Assembly (NCBI GenBank): GCA_028291515.1
Contig: JAQGHU010000106.1
Coordinates: 186,001 to 250,000, forward strand
Source of the DNA: Schlesneria sp.
Lineage (GTDB): Bacteria > Planctomycetota > Planctomycetia > Planctomycetales > Planctomycetaceae
DNA: 64,000 nucleotides
Direction: 5' to 3'
The notes under the pieces were generated by a model. It searched no databases. It was given only the letters and a program-made list of their open reading frames with translations, and was not told where the DNA came from. The stretch's first letter is position 1; each line of letters begins with the position of its first letter. Positions 53,603-62,710 of this stretch are shown one piece after another. The position numbers and the translations under genes are program-made.

Positions 53603-54064
53603 GATCTTATCCTCGAAACAGTATTCGCCAATCCGTACCGACAAACAATGCCGCACCACGGGGCACGGCAACTGGGTAACAGTTTATCGCCCAAATGGGC
53701 TCAAGGCGAGTGGCAGTTTCTGCCGCTCCCGGATTTCCACCCCAATCGGTGAGGTTGAAGTCCCAACAATTCTCGGGACTGTTGCCACCTTTATAGACTG
53801 CCTGACTTCCCGAAAGGTTCACCCTCTTTAGGTAGGGCCTTTTGGCCAGAATCAGCGCAAAGTCTTCTATGCCAAGAGTAAGTGTTGATGGAGGGAGCGA
53901 ATGCTCGCAAAGAAACTTCCGGGTGGCTGACCTCGCGGTGAAAGAAATCGATACAAAGAAAAAAGGACGCCGGCGTGAAGCCGGCGTCGCGGGGATCATT
54001 CATTCAGGCAGATATGGCTACTGAGTGATCGGGTGATCCGATCATCAGCAGTGAGGGCAGATCG
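53603..54064. other. Intergenic region upstream of ilvB
   Basis: 462 bases. It contains the terminator of the YTV-like gene (53955-53988) and a GTCCC/GGGAC stem near 53760-53779 in the presumed ilvB leader. No leader peptide rich in Leu/Val/Ile codons was found. No gene. Confidence 0.4.
53955..53988 (-). terminator. Rho-independent terminator on the minus strand
   Basis: GACGCCGGC and GCCGGCGTC pair (9 bp, 5-base loop) and on the minus strand are followed by CCTTTTTTTCTTT. It ends the transcript of the YTV-like gene at 54065. Confidence 0.85.
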
Positions 54065-55339
54065 TTAAGGAGCGTTGCCAGCGAGGGCCATTGACGATGG
54101 TGAAGCTGGTCGTGGGGTACGAGCAACCCATTGGCTGACTCGGACAACTGATGGAGTGCTGATCGAAGTGCTAGCCATCGATGGGCTGCTACCCTGTGAA
54201 GAGCGGCTGGGGATCACTGTTTCGGTCACTTCGCCACGATCGTTGCTATGATCGCGTGAAGGGTAGGAAATCGTCTTCGGCTTGGGATTGAAGCTATTCG
54301 AGTCAATTGGCTCGGCAGCTGTGCGATCGGCGTCTGGACGACGAGCGTTCTGAACTGGCGTTGGGGTCAACCCGGTTTGAACACCGCTGTTGTCTGTTGG
54401 ACCACTGGCAGTCACTCCACCACCGGCTGGGACAGTCCCGGCAGGGGCATAGCTGACGCGTGTTCCGACTTGCATCGTGCGAGCAACCGTGACCGGCTTC
54501 ATCGCAGTGACTTCTTCTTCGACGTAGCGAGTGGTGTTCACAGCGACCTTGCGAGTGGTCTGCTGAGCGACCATCGAGGTGACGTTGTAAGTGACTTGCT
54601 TCATCCCTTGAACGGCGACCTTCTTCGAGCACGGAACCGTGCAGGTCATCGTTTGCGGAACGAAAGTGCGTGAGACTTTCTGGTTCGGCGTGACCGCATT
54701 GCGGACATCGCGACTGGTGCGATTCATCCAGCCGACGACACCGGGGCGGTTATCATAGGCACAACCAGAAACCTTATTGACAGCTTCGGTCTTGGTGGCC
54801 CAGTAGCCAACCTGCTTCTGAACTTGCTTGTTTTCCGTCACGGTCTGGTATTCAACCGTCGGCACATTGGCTGTGCGTTGAGTCGTGACCGGACGCATTT
54901 CGGTGACGGCCTGATCGACCCACTTGGTCTCGATGACAGGCCTTGAGACCTTCTGCTTCACCGCTTGGTATTCGGTGACATGCACAGTGTCGTAGACCGG
55001 CTGCACAACCGGCTGCATGGCCTGAACCCTGACGGTCTGCACTGGTGCGATCGCCATGGCCTGGACTTGAACAGGCTGTGAGATCGTGCAGTTCACGGGC
55101 TGGCCGCAGGAGACTTCCTGCGACGAGTACGCGGTCTGATAAACGGGCATCGGATTGTAGGCTGCACTATACGAAGCCGACTGCATGATAGGAGCGGAGC
55201 TCATCATGCTGGGTCGAGCGCCACAATTGCAGGAGCTGCCTCCGCCAAATGGGAACCATTGAGCGGATGCGGTACCGGTCAATGCCAGCACAGCCAACGT
55301 GCCCCAGACAGACTTGGAGCAAAACAACGAACGAACCAT
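54065..55339 (-). CDS. Secreted YTV-like cysteine-containing repeat protein
   Basis: 424 residues from the Met at 55339 (MVRSLFCSKSVWGTLAVLAL); AGGAAG is 6 bases upstream, which excludes the Met two codons earlier. Signal peptide, then CNCGARP and short repeats of the kind VTEYQAVKQKVSRPV, VPTVEYQTVTENKQVQKQVG and RYVEEEVTAMKPVTVARTMQ. Cys pairs are spaced through it (SGCAYD, TCTVPCSKK). The repeated xxYQTVTE pattern suits the YTV family of planctomycete wall proteins. The tail is Ser/Pro-rich. A structural role is inferred. Confidence 0.8.
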   Translation of the reverse strand: MVRSLFCSKSVWGTLAVLALTGTASAQWFPFGGGSSCNCGARPSMMSSAPIMQSASYSAAYNPMPVYQTAYSSQEVSCGQPVNCTISQPVQVQAMAIAPVQTVRVQAMQPVVQPVYDTVHVTEYQAVKQKVSRPVIETKWVDQAVTEMRPVTTQRTANVPTVEYQTVTENKQVQKQVGYWATKTEAVNKVSGCAYDNRPGVVGWMNRTSRDVRNAVTPNQKVSRTFVPQTMTCTVPCSKKVAVQGMKQVTYNVTSMVAQQTTRKVAVNTTRYVEEEVTAMKPVTVARTMQVGTRVSYAPAGTVPAGGGVTASGPTDNSGVQTGLTPTPVQNARRPDADRTAAEPIDSNSFNPKPKTISYPSRDHSNDRGEVTETVIPSRSSQGSSPSMASTSISTPSVVRVSQWVARTPRPASPSSMALAGNAP

Positions 55340-55638
55340 GGGCATCTTCCTACCTGGGAGAAGTGGCAGAGAGCCGTCAAAACGAGATGTGTACGGGAGA
55401 GGTGAACGGCACGTTCGACCGAAGGCTGTTTGGCCATCCGTCGAACGCGGCGGGTTTTTAGAAGAATCTGAAAAACGGGTCAAGACCGCGGCGAGAGATG
55501 CCGAGGGTGGCCACAAAGATTCCGCCTATTTTCGGGTCTCGATTGATCAGAAACTCTGTCTGACAAATAGGTTCCGTGCTGACATCAATTTCCGTTAATT
55601 GCGAATATTCGTGACTGGGTGCGAGCAGCGTGCGAACG

Positions 55639-56526
55639 TCAGTCCAAGATTAGTTGCTCAGCGGCAAAGACGGGGCCTTCGACGCAGACTCGCTTATAGT
55701 CCCAAGTGCCATCCTCCTGACGTACCTTGGTCACGCAACTGAAACACGCGCCAAACCCGCAAGCCATCGGTGTTTCCAGCGACAGCCAGCAGGGTGTCTT
55801 CGATGCCGCGGTGAGCTTGCTGACGGCATGCATCATCGGCTCGGGTCCGCAGCAATAGACGGCCGCCGGAGGAGTCGGCTCCGCCAGCAGTTGCTTCAAT
55901 AAATCTGTCACGAACCCATGATGTCCCACTGACCCATCATCGGTCGCGATTCGAACGTCGATCCCTTCGCTCTCGAATTCTTCGACACCGGCAAGATATT
56001 CTTTTGAGCGAACGCCGTAGCACAACGTGATGCGCGAAGGAACTTGCATCAGGCTTCGTGGTGGCGCACCGTATGATCGACGACGCAACGCTTCGCGGAT
56101 CACCGCCAGGAATGGCGTCTGACCGATACCGCCTGCGACAATCACGAGGTGACCGGTTGGTGGAAGTGGGAAACCGTTCCCCAGCGGTCCCCAGACCTCA
56201 ACCGCGTTACCAGGCTTCAATTGTTCGAACAGCGATGTCATCTCGCCAACGACGACATAGCCGAAGTCGATTCCCTGCGGCTCACCGGCAGCATCGCCGT
56301 ACACGTCATAAAGCGCGAATGGCCGGCCCAGCAGTGGATCGCTGCGATCAGGCATCCGGATCATGAAAAACTGCCCGGGCAGGATCTGTCGAGCCACTTC
56401 GGGGCAATGCAATCGCATCCGCCACGTGTTGCGAGCCATCAATTCGTGTTCGACAACTTCAGCTCGACATTGAATCGCAGTGCGGACGATGCCCGGCAGG
56501 CACAGTTCCGGTACGGTGACAGCCAT
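55639..56526 (-). CDS. pyrK: Dihydroorotate dehydrogenase electron transfer subunit (PyrK)
   Basis: 295 residues from ATG 56526; GAGAGATC precedes it. FAD-binding segment RPFALYD, the NAD-binding GGIGQTPFLAVI, and a C-terminal 2Fe-2S cluster with Cys in ACGFGACFSC and a fourth in CVEGP. In type 1B dihydroorotate dehydrogenases this subunit passes electrons to NAD. The catalytic subunit pyrD is not in the window. A related flavoprotein subunit role (sulfhydrogenase gamma-like) is the alternative. Confidence 0.85.
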   Translation of the reverse strand: MAVTVPELCLPGIVRTAIQCRAEVVEHELMARNTWRMRLHCPEVARQILPGQFFMIRMPDRSDPLLGRPFALYDVYGDAAGEPQGIDFGYVVVGEMTSLFEQLKPGNAVEVWGPLGNGFPLPPTGHLVIVAGGIGQTPFLAVIREALRRRSYGAPPRSLMQVPSRITLCYGVRSKEYLAGVEEFESEGIDVRIATDDGSVGHHGFVTDLLKQLLAEPTPPAAVYCCGPEPMMHAVSKLTAASKTPCWLSLETPMACGFGACFSCVTKVRQEDGTWDYKRVCVEGPVFAAEQLILD

Positions 56527-56621
56527 CAAGATCTCTCGGTGTCGTAGTAAGCCGCGGTCATGAATGATGGACGTGTCCGCAGTTAGTTAGTGCGCTCAGG
56601 CTATGCTGGGAAGCATGTTTT

Positions 56622-56736
56622 CGTTTAACCGCGCGGGCAACGCTCCGCGCGTAAAGGCGGGAAGACAGCAGTTGTTCATCAAAGTACCTGATCAGACTCT
56701 ACATCCCGCGCGAGGCGTTGCCCACGCGGTTAAACG
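56622..56736. repeat. Inverted repeat pair (30-base arms, REP-like)
   Basis: Left arm 56622-56651 (CGTTTAACCGCGCGGGCAAC...) and right arm 56707-56736 are reverse complements with about 3 mismatches, separated by 55 bases. The right arm ends 14 bases before the pseudouridine synthase stop. The TTTAACCGCG(T)GGGCAACGCC motif looks like a repetitive element. Confidence 0.7.
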
Positions 56737-56749
56737 ACGAAGTCGTCAA

Positions 56750-57760
56750 CTAATCTCGTCCTCCTCGTCGCGGCTTCTTATTGTCCTTGAAGGTACCTTT
56801 AGGCCGAGTCGGTTTGCGAGGCGTACGCTTGGGGCTGCGAGTCGGCGCAGGACGACGCGTGGCGGGACGACGAGTCGGATCGGTGGCGGCGAACTGTTGC
56901 AGCAATTTCAGTTCGGCCGGGGTCAAGGGACGATAACCGCCGGTCACGAGTTCACCCAGTCGCAACGGACCGAAGGAAACTCGTTTCAGCTTCATGACCT
57001 TGTGGCCAATGCGTGCCAGCAGACGTCGGATTTCTCGGTTCTGACCTTCCGTCAGGACGAGTTCCAGAATCGTCGATTTCAGGCTGCTTTTGATGCGCCG
57101 GACATCGCGAACTTTGAACTTGCCCTCGGTGAAGTACATCCCCTGACGGATTTGCCGCAACTCTTCGTCGGTGGGCGTGCCAGCAACTAAGGCGCGATAA
57201 ACACGTTCGACCTGGAACTTGGGATGAGCCAAGCGATGAGCGAGATCGCCATCATTCGTGACGAGCAACAGGCCTTCTGAACCTTCGTCCAGACGTCCGA
57301 CCGAAAATAATCGCCCTTTCCAAGGGGGCAACAGGTCGATCACGCGCGGCCGACCATTCGGATCGGCATTCGTGCTGACCACGCCAGGCGGCTTGTTCAC
57401 CAGGAAGTACTGGCGCTTCTCCAGCTTGACGCGTTCGCCATCGACGCAGACGCGCTGCTTTTCCAGATCGACCTTGATTCCCAGCGCGGTGACGACCTTG
57501 CCGTCGACCGTGACTCGGCCATCGAGAATATACTCTTCGCAGTGTCGTCGCGACGCAAGTCCTGCACCAGCCAGCACTTTTTGAAGTCGCTCTTGAGTCG
57601 AATCATCTTCGACAAGGTCTTCGTCTGAAATCGTGGGGGGCTTGCGGCGACGCGGAGAATTCCGCGACGTGGCGCGAACTTTCGGTTCTTCCGGTGCGGG
57701 AGCATCTAAATCGGACTCGTCGAGTTCGTCGGAATCATCGACGGGCAAATCGGCATTCAT
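56750..57760 (-). CDS. Pseudouridine synthase, RluB/RsuA family
   Basis: 336 residues from ATG 57760. An acidic N-terminus (DDSDELDESDLDAPAPEEP) is followed by an S4 RNA-binding domain (ERLQKVLAGAGLASRRHCEE) and the synthase domain with catalytic Asp in FSVGRLDEGSEGLLLVTNDG; FLVNKPPGVVST and LTEGQNREIRRLLARIGH complete the family pattern. A basic, Arg/Pro/Thr-rich tail (TRRPATRRPAPTRSPKRTP) may bind rRNA. Probably modifies 23S rRNA. The acidic head and basic tail are extensions beyond typical RluB. Confidence 0.88.
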   Translation of the reverse strand: MNADLPVDDSDELDESDLDAPAPEEPKVRATSRNSPRRRKPPTISDEDLVEDDSTQERLQKVLAGAGLASRRHCEEYILDGRVTVDGKVVTALGIKVDLEKQRVCVDGERVKLEKRQYFLVNKPPGVVSTNADPNGRPRVIDLLPPWKGRLFSVGRLDEGSEGLLLVTNDGDLAHRLAHPKFQVERVYRALVAGTPTDEELRQIRQGMYFTEGKFKVRDVRRIKSSLKSTILELVLTEGQNREIRRLLARIGHKVMKLKRVSFGPLRLGELVTGGYRPLTPAELKLLQQFAATDPTRRPATRRPAPTRSPKRTPRKPTRPKGTFKDNKKPRRGGRD

Positions 57761-57874
57761 GGGACAGCTACAGTTCAAACAAAGGTTTCGAGACAAGCAT
57801 AGTGTACCGTGAGAAAATGCGACTAGAAAGGAATACTATGTTCCGATCGCCGTCATTCCCAATTGAGCCGATGG

Positions 57875-59659
57875 ATGTCCGATTCTACCGCCAGTCAAAT
57901 CGATCAACGCCACGCTGTTGTCCCTTTGGCGTTGCAGATCACGGCTTGGCTGGCTGCCTTGGCCGTCTGCGTCGTCGGAATGCTGGATCTGGTGGGCAAC
58001 TGGAAGGCGGAAGTTGCGACGGCGCAATTCGTTGCATTAGCAATCGCCCCGCTGATATTCATGCTGCCGCGACCTCGGCGACTTCAAATATCGACGACGA
58101 CCTGCGATCCAAAACAATCGGCTGCCGGTCGAGGCGACTGGTTTATCTGCATTGGACTGGGAGTCGTTGCATTCACGGTGAACTATGCCGTCGGGATCAA
58201 GCTGGCGGACCTTCCCCCTGCTTACCACGATGAGTTCAGCTATCTGTTTGAGGCCAAGATCTTGCTGGCGGGAAGGCTGTCGTTCCCGAGTCACCCCGTG
58301 CATCCTGAACTATTCGATCAGATGCACGTCATGAACGAAGGCCGCATGGCCAGCCGGTACTACCCGGGAACAAGTTTGTGGCTGGCTCCATTTGTTGCAG
58401 TGGGCTATCCCTATTACGCGGCGTGGGTTGCCAGCACGATCGCCACAATGCTGCTCTACTGGACTGGACGCGAATTGGCCGGCAGGCGAGCTGGATTCTT
58501 CGCGGGTCTGACGCTGGCACTGTCGCCGGGTGTCGCGTTATTCGGTACGACGTATCTTGCTCACCAACCCACCCTGATGTCGTTGTCTCTGTTCTTGCTC
58601 GGCATGATCCGGTGGCGACGAACGCGGGGGGCGTCCGATGCTTGGATGGCAGGTTGCGGGCTGAGCTTCGCCATGCTGTGCCGTCCCATGACGGCTGCGG
58701 CGATGGGGCTTCCTTTCGGGCTGGATATCGCCATCTGGTTGATTCGCCCTCGTCGGCCTGTCGTAACTATTGCTGGTCCTACGCCTTCACGCCTGGCAAC
58801 GCTGATCGGATTTGGCATCCCTTTGATGGCTGGCTGGGGTCTCATGGCCATCTATAACGAAGCCGTAACTGGCGAGTGGACGCGATCGCCCTATCAGGAT
58901 TACACGGATCTCTACACGCCGCGACATGTCTACGGGTTCAATAATCGTGTGCGAGGCGAACAGCATCTCGGGCCCAAGGTGATCGAAGATTATGACACGT
59001 GGGCCGAAAACCTCACTCCGGAACTCGCAGCTCGGAATGTGTTTGTTCGGTGGATTGCGAGCTGGCAGTGGACACTCGATATCGTGCCGCTGCTGATCTG
59101 CACTGTCATTGTCGGGGGAATGCTGTGGCGGCTGGATCGGCGCTGGATGCTGATTGTCGCCGCGATTGTCAGCTTGCATGCATTGCACGCCCCGTATTGG
59201 TATGTCGGCATTATGGGCTGGCACTATGTCTTCGAGACGGCACTGCTGTGGTGTCTGATCGCAGGCGGTGCCACAGCGCTACTAACCTCCGATTGGAAGC
59301 GTCGCGGCATTCGGGGGTTATCAGTCTGGTGGTCCGCGCTACTAGTGCTGAGCTTCGCTGCCAACTTTCAGTACCGCATCCCTGACGGGCTCGGTTCGCT
59401 CCGGCATCCTCGGCAGCAGCACGCGGACCTGCGTCGATGGTTCGAGACTCATGTGGATCAACGCCCCGCACTTGTCTTGATTGAGCAGAATGATCCCCAC
59501 CTGGATCTGGTTGTGAACGAACCCGGCTTGAATGCGGACCTGGTGTTGGGACGCTATCGCCCCGGCAAGACCGACGTGAAACAGATTCGCAAGGACTTTC
59601 CTGATCGAAGTCTGTATGTGACTCGTCCGGACCGAAAAGAAATCAAGCGGATCGAATAA
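57875..59659 (+). CDS. GT39/ArnT-like membrane glycosyltransferase
   Basis: 594 residues from ATG 57875, with about 10-12 membrane helices. Between helices 1 and 3 lies the acidic motif PPAYHDEFSYLFEAKILLAG and SRYYPGTSLWLAP, the position of the catalytic Asp/Glu in PMT/ArnT-like (GT-C) transferases that use lipid-linked sugars. A periplasmic soluble C-terminal portion follows (RWFETHVDQRPALVLIEQND). Acceptor unknown. A stem-loop (59691) follows. Confidence 0.78.
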   Translation: MSDSTASQIDQRHAVVPLALQITAWLAALAVCVVGMLDLVGNWKAEVATAQFVALAIAPLIFMLPRPRRLQISTTTCDPKQSAAGRGDWFICIGLGVVAFTVNYAVGIKLADLPPAYHDEFSYLFEAKILLAGRLSFPSHPVHPELFDQMHVMNEGRMASRYYPGTSLWLAPFVAVGYPYYAAWVASTIATMLLYWTGRELAGRRAGFFAGLTLALSPGVALFGTTYLAHQPTLMSLSLFLLGMIRWRRTRGASDAWMAGCGLSFAMLCRPMTAAAMGLPFGLDIAIWLIRPRRPVVTIAGPTPSRLATLIGFGIPLMAGWGLMAIYNEAVTGEWTRSPYQDYTDLYTPRHVYGFNNRVRGEQHLGPKVIEDYDTWAENLTPELAARNVFVRWIASWQWTLDIVPLLICTVIVGGMLWRLDRRWMLIVAAIVSLHALHAPYWYVGIMGWHYVFETALLWCLIAGGATALLTSDWKRRGIRGLSVWWSALLVLSFAANFQYRIPDGLGSLRHPRQQHADLRRWFETHVDQRPALVLIEQNDPHLDLVVNEPGLNADLVLGRYRPGKTDVKQIRKDFPDRSLYVTRPDRKEIKRIE

Positions 59660-59690
59660 GACAGTGGTCGATCACTCAGTGATTCAAAGA

Positions 59691-59729
59691 GAAACAGGCT
59701 TGTTTCGAAAATCGAAACAAGCCTGTTTC
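59691..59729. terminator. Long perfect stem-loop between convergent genes
   Basis: GAAACAGGCTTGTTTCG (17 bases) pairs perfectly with its complement across an AAAAT loop. T-rich bases follow only partly on either strand, so it may act in both directions. Confidence 0.6.
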
Positions 59730-59789
59730 ATGAAGCAATCACACGATGTTATCCGGTCGAAACCAGACAACACCAGCGGACGTGACGAA

Positions 59790-60086
59790 TCACGTGGCTG
59801 GCTTCGGAGCGCTTTCGACTGGTGGCTGAGGAGCGGTAGCTGGAGCTGATGGAGCAACGCTAACAGCGCCGCATCCGCCAGTTGCACAACCGCCAGTTGC
59901 ACAGCCGGTGGTACAAGCAGCTGGAGCACAGCAGCTGGCAGCTGGAGCGCTGCAGCAACGGGTGCGAGCTGGCTTGCAGCAACGGGTACGAGCTTGACGG
60001 CAGCAGCTACGTGCTTCAACCGAATCGCCCATCGTGAACAACACCGCAACTGCAGCAGCAGCCGCAAAACCGATCTTACGAACCAT
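59790..60086 (-). CDS. Small secreted cysteine-rich protein
   Basis: 98 residues. Signal peptide (MVRKIGFAAAAAVAVLFTMG, cut near VEA). The mature part has four CC pairs (SCCRQ, RCCKP, RCCSA, SCCAP) plus CTTGCATGGCATGGCGA, so at least 12 Cys, then an Ala/Pro-rich end. GGGAGG sits 6 bases before the ATG, a very good site. Possibly a disulfide-crosslinked envelope protein or a metal binder; no family assigned. Confidence 0.75.
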   Translation of the reverse strand: MVRKIGFAAAAAVAVLFTMGDSVEARSCCRQARTRCCKPARTRCCSAPAASCCAPAACTTGCATGGCATGGCGAVSVAPSAPATAPQPPVESAPKPAT

Positions 60087-60416
60087 TCTGAACCTCCCTC
60101 AACGTGGACAGAGAACCAAACCGTGGCTGCCGACGCTCGGCGCGCCTACCCCCCGCAGCAGCCCTATCCATACTCGTGTTGCGGAGGAATACTTTGAGAA
60201 GACTGGGAGAACTACTCCAAGTTTCCCTTTAACGAGGTTGCAGAATATCGGGGTAAATCTACTTGTCAAACGACTCGGGGAACTTTTCCTGACCTTGGGG
60301 ACTAGCGAAAAAGCTCTTAGAGCGCAATTTTTGCATGCAATCACTTGACGTGATCCCTTGCGCAGTCTCCAAATTTGATTCCTGTTTTACCCTGCTTCCA
60401 AACTGGAAAAGTCGAG
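60087..60416. other. Intergenic region between the cysteine-rich gene and folP
   Basis: 330 bases between divergent genes. No further gene; the minus-strand ORF ending at 60099 has no ribosome binding site. Promoters must lie here but no consensus was identified. Confidence 0.35.
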
Positions 60417-61268
60417 ATGGCTAGTTGCGACGATCAGAGAGTCTGGGAGTTTGGTGAATTTCGCTATGCTCCAAGGGAACGCCCCCTGCTGATGGGAATC
60501 GTCAATGTGACCCCGGATAGCTTTTCCGATGGGGGGCGATTTCTGCAATCGCCAGCCGCGGTTGAGCACGCATTGCGACTTGTCGACGAAGGAGCGGATA
60601 TTCTCGACGTGGGGGGTGAGTCAACGCGACCTGGTTCGGACGCCATCTCGGTCGAAGAGGAACTGCAACGAGTCGTCCCGGTTATCCGACAATTGGCCGA
60701 ACGGACCAAGATCCCGATCTCGGTCGACACTTCGAAGGCGGTTGTCGCTCGCGAGGCCTTGCAGGCCGGGGCCGTGATCATCAATGACATCTCCGGCCTG
60801 CGATTTGATCCCCAGATGATTGATATTTGCCGCAATTCGACGTGTGGAGTCATCTGTATGCACATGCAGGGGACACCGCAAACCATGCAAGCTGCACCGC
60901 ACTACAATAATGTCGTCGAGGAGATCTGCAGCTTCTTCAACGAGCGTCTGCAAACGTTGACTGCGGCTGGTATCGCGGCCGAACGAATCGCCTTCGATCC
61001 GGGAGTGGGGTTTGGAAAGACGGCGCAGCACAATATTCAAATCCTGACGGCGATCAATCAGTTCCAGTCAATTGGCCGACCGATTTTGATTGGTCATTCA
61101 CGCAAAGGATTTCTGCAAAAAGTCACCGGGCGACCGCTTGATGAACGGCTGTTTGGAACGATCGGCGTTTCTATTGCAGTCGCCCACCAAGGCGTTGATC
61201 TGATCCGCGTCCATGACGTGGCGGCCAATCGCGACGCCATCGCCGCCTTCCTGGCGACTTCAAAATAG
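60417..61268 (+). CDS. folP: Dihydropteroate synthase
   Basis: 283 residues from ATG 60417. Joins p-aminobenzoate to the pterin diphosphate in folate synthesis. Family motifs: GIVNVTPDSFSDGG, DVGGESTRPGSD, IPISVDTSKAVVAREA, VIINDISGLRFDPQ, IAFDPGVGFGKT and ILIGHSRKGFLQKVTG, all intact. The frame is open upstream to a TTG at 60375, but homology starts after MASCDD. First gene of the strand-coherent run folP-M16-M16. Confidence 0.95.
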   Translation: MASCDDQRVWEFGEFRYAPRERPLLMGIVNVTPDSFSDGGRFLQSPAAVEHALRLVDEGADILDVGGESTRPGSDAISVEEELQRVVPVIRQLAERTKIPISVDTSKAVVAREALQAGAVIINDISGLRFDPQMIDICRNSTCGVICMHMQGTPQTMQAAPHYNNVVEEICSFFNERLQTLTAAGIAAERIAFDPGVGFGKTAQHNIQILTAINQFQSIGRPILIGHSRKGFLQKVTGRPLDERLFGTIGVSIAVAHQGVDLIRVHDVAANRDAIAAFLATSK

Positions 61269-61424
61269 TACGGTCACGGATGTAGACCCTGACGCCAACA
61301 GGCGATGCGCTGCGAACCTGTTTCTGCCATGGCATTTGCGACTGGAACAAGGTTCTGCGATACTGGCGTTTCGTCTCGATCGATCCATGCGCCCATTTAC
61401 GACTGAAGGAATTCGGCCAGCTTC

Positions 61425-62654
61425 ATGTCTCAACACGTCGTCAAGCACGCGACCTTGTCTAATGGACTGACCGTCCTCGTCGAAACGATGCCCGCCGTAC
61501 AATCCGCGGCATTTTCTCTGCTGGTGAATGCCGGCAGCGTCTACGATCCACCACATCAAAATGGGACCACGACCGCGCTGGCCGACTGGACAGCTCGCGG
61601 TGCCGGCAACCTGAACAGCCGACAGTTGCTCGCTGAACTCGATCGCCTGGGAATCCAGGGGAATGAGTCCGCGGGAACGCAGCATATGGTATTTCGCGCG
61701 TCCTGCCTGGCCGCGAATCTGCCAGCAGCCCTGCGACTGTACGGCGATATCGTGCGGAAGCCTCATCTGCCTGCAGAGGAATTCGAAGCTGTCCTATCGG
61801 GTGTCGAGCACGGCCTTCTGGCGATCGAGGACGAACCTCGACAAAAAGTCATGGTCGAACTATTGCGTCGGTGTTACCCGCATCCTTGGGGTCAGCCCTC
61901 GGAAGGAACGCTGGAAGATCTGCCGAATATCACACCCGAATCCGTGCGGAACCATTTCGAACGCTGCGTGAAACCAGACAAGGCGATTCTAGGCGTCGCT
62001 GGAAACGTCACGCTCGAAACGGTCTTGCCGGTCGTCGAGAGTGTCTTCGGAGATTGGACGGGATCGAATAATCAAGCTGTCCCATCGGGTACCGTCTCTC
62101 CAGTGCGGGAGCACCTGGACCACGAGTCGACTCAAACACAGATCGGCGTCGCCTACCCCGGCGTCGCTTATGCCGATCCCGAATACTACGCTGCCTGGGC
62201 CGCGGTGAACGTGCTGAGCGGTGGGATGAGTTCGCGTCTGTTTACTGAGATCCGGGAAAAGCGCGGTCTGTGCTATTCGGTCTATGCGACGCTGAACACC
62301 CTGAAAGACCGCGGACAGGTTCTGTGTTATGCCGGGACCACTTCGGAACGAGCTCAGGAAACGCTGGATGTTTTGCGAGCGGAATTGGTGCGACTGGGCG
62401 ACGCGATCGGCCAGGACGAGCTTGATCGCTGCAAGGCCCGAGCAAAGAGTTCGCTGATCATGGCTCAGGAGTCGAGTGGCTCGCGAGCGTCGTCGCTGGC
62501 TCGCAACTGGTATCACCTGGGTCGAGTGGTCACGCTCAACGAAGTTCGATTAGAAATCGAAGCCTTAACCGTCCAAAAGGTTTTGGATTACGTGCACAAG
62601 CATCCCGCGCAAGACTTTTCGATTCTGACGATCGGCCCCGAAGCGCTGAAGTAA
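61425..62654 (+). CDS. M16 peptidase-family protein, subunit lacking HxxEH
   Basis: 409 residues. M16 fold, but the zinc motif HxxEH expected near residue 48 is replaced by ALADWTARG. The C-terminal half keeps the substrate-binding Arg/Tyr region as GMSSRLFTEIREKRGLCYSV. Such subunits pair with an active partner to form heterodimers (M16B type, as mitochondrial MPP alpha or bacterial paired peptidases). The partner is most likely the product of the next gene, 56 bases downstream. Confidence 0.85.
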   Translation: MSQHVVKHATLSNGLTVLVETMPAVQSAAFSLLVNAGSVYDPPHQNGTTTALADWTARGAGNLNSRQLLAELDRLGIQGNESAGTQHMVFRASCLAANLPAALRLYGDIVRKPHLPAEEFEAVLSGVEHGLLAIEDEPRQKVMVELLRRCYPHPWGQPSEGTLEDLPNITPESVRNHFERCVKPDKAILGVAGNVTLETVLPVVESVFGDWTGSNNQAVPSGTVSPVREHLDHESTQTQIGVAYPGVAYADPEYYAAWAAVNVLSGGMSSRLFTEIREKRGLCYSVYATLNTLKDRGQVLCYAGTTSERAQETLDVLRAELVRLGDAIGQDELDRCKARAKSSLIMAQESSGSRASSLARNWYHLGRVVTLNEVRLEIEALTVQKVLDYVHKHPAQDFSILTIGPEALK

Positions 62655-62710
62655 GCGACCCGCTCCGCAACAGCATTCGGACAGAAGTTTCCTCATCGAC
62701 AAAGAGTTCC

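Noticed and set aside
53842-54024. Small ORF upstream of ilvB as a leader peptide
   Set aside because: Wrong strand for ilvB, no run of branched-chain amino acid codons, and it reads across the terminator stem.
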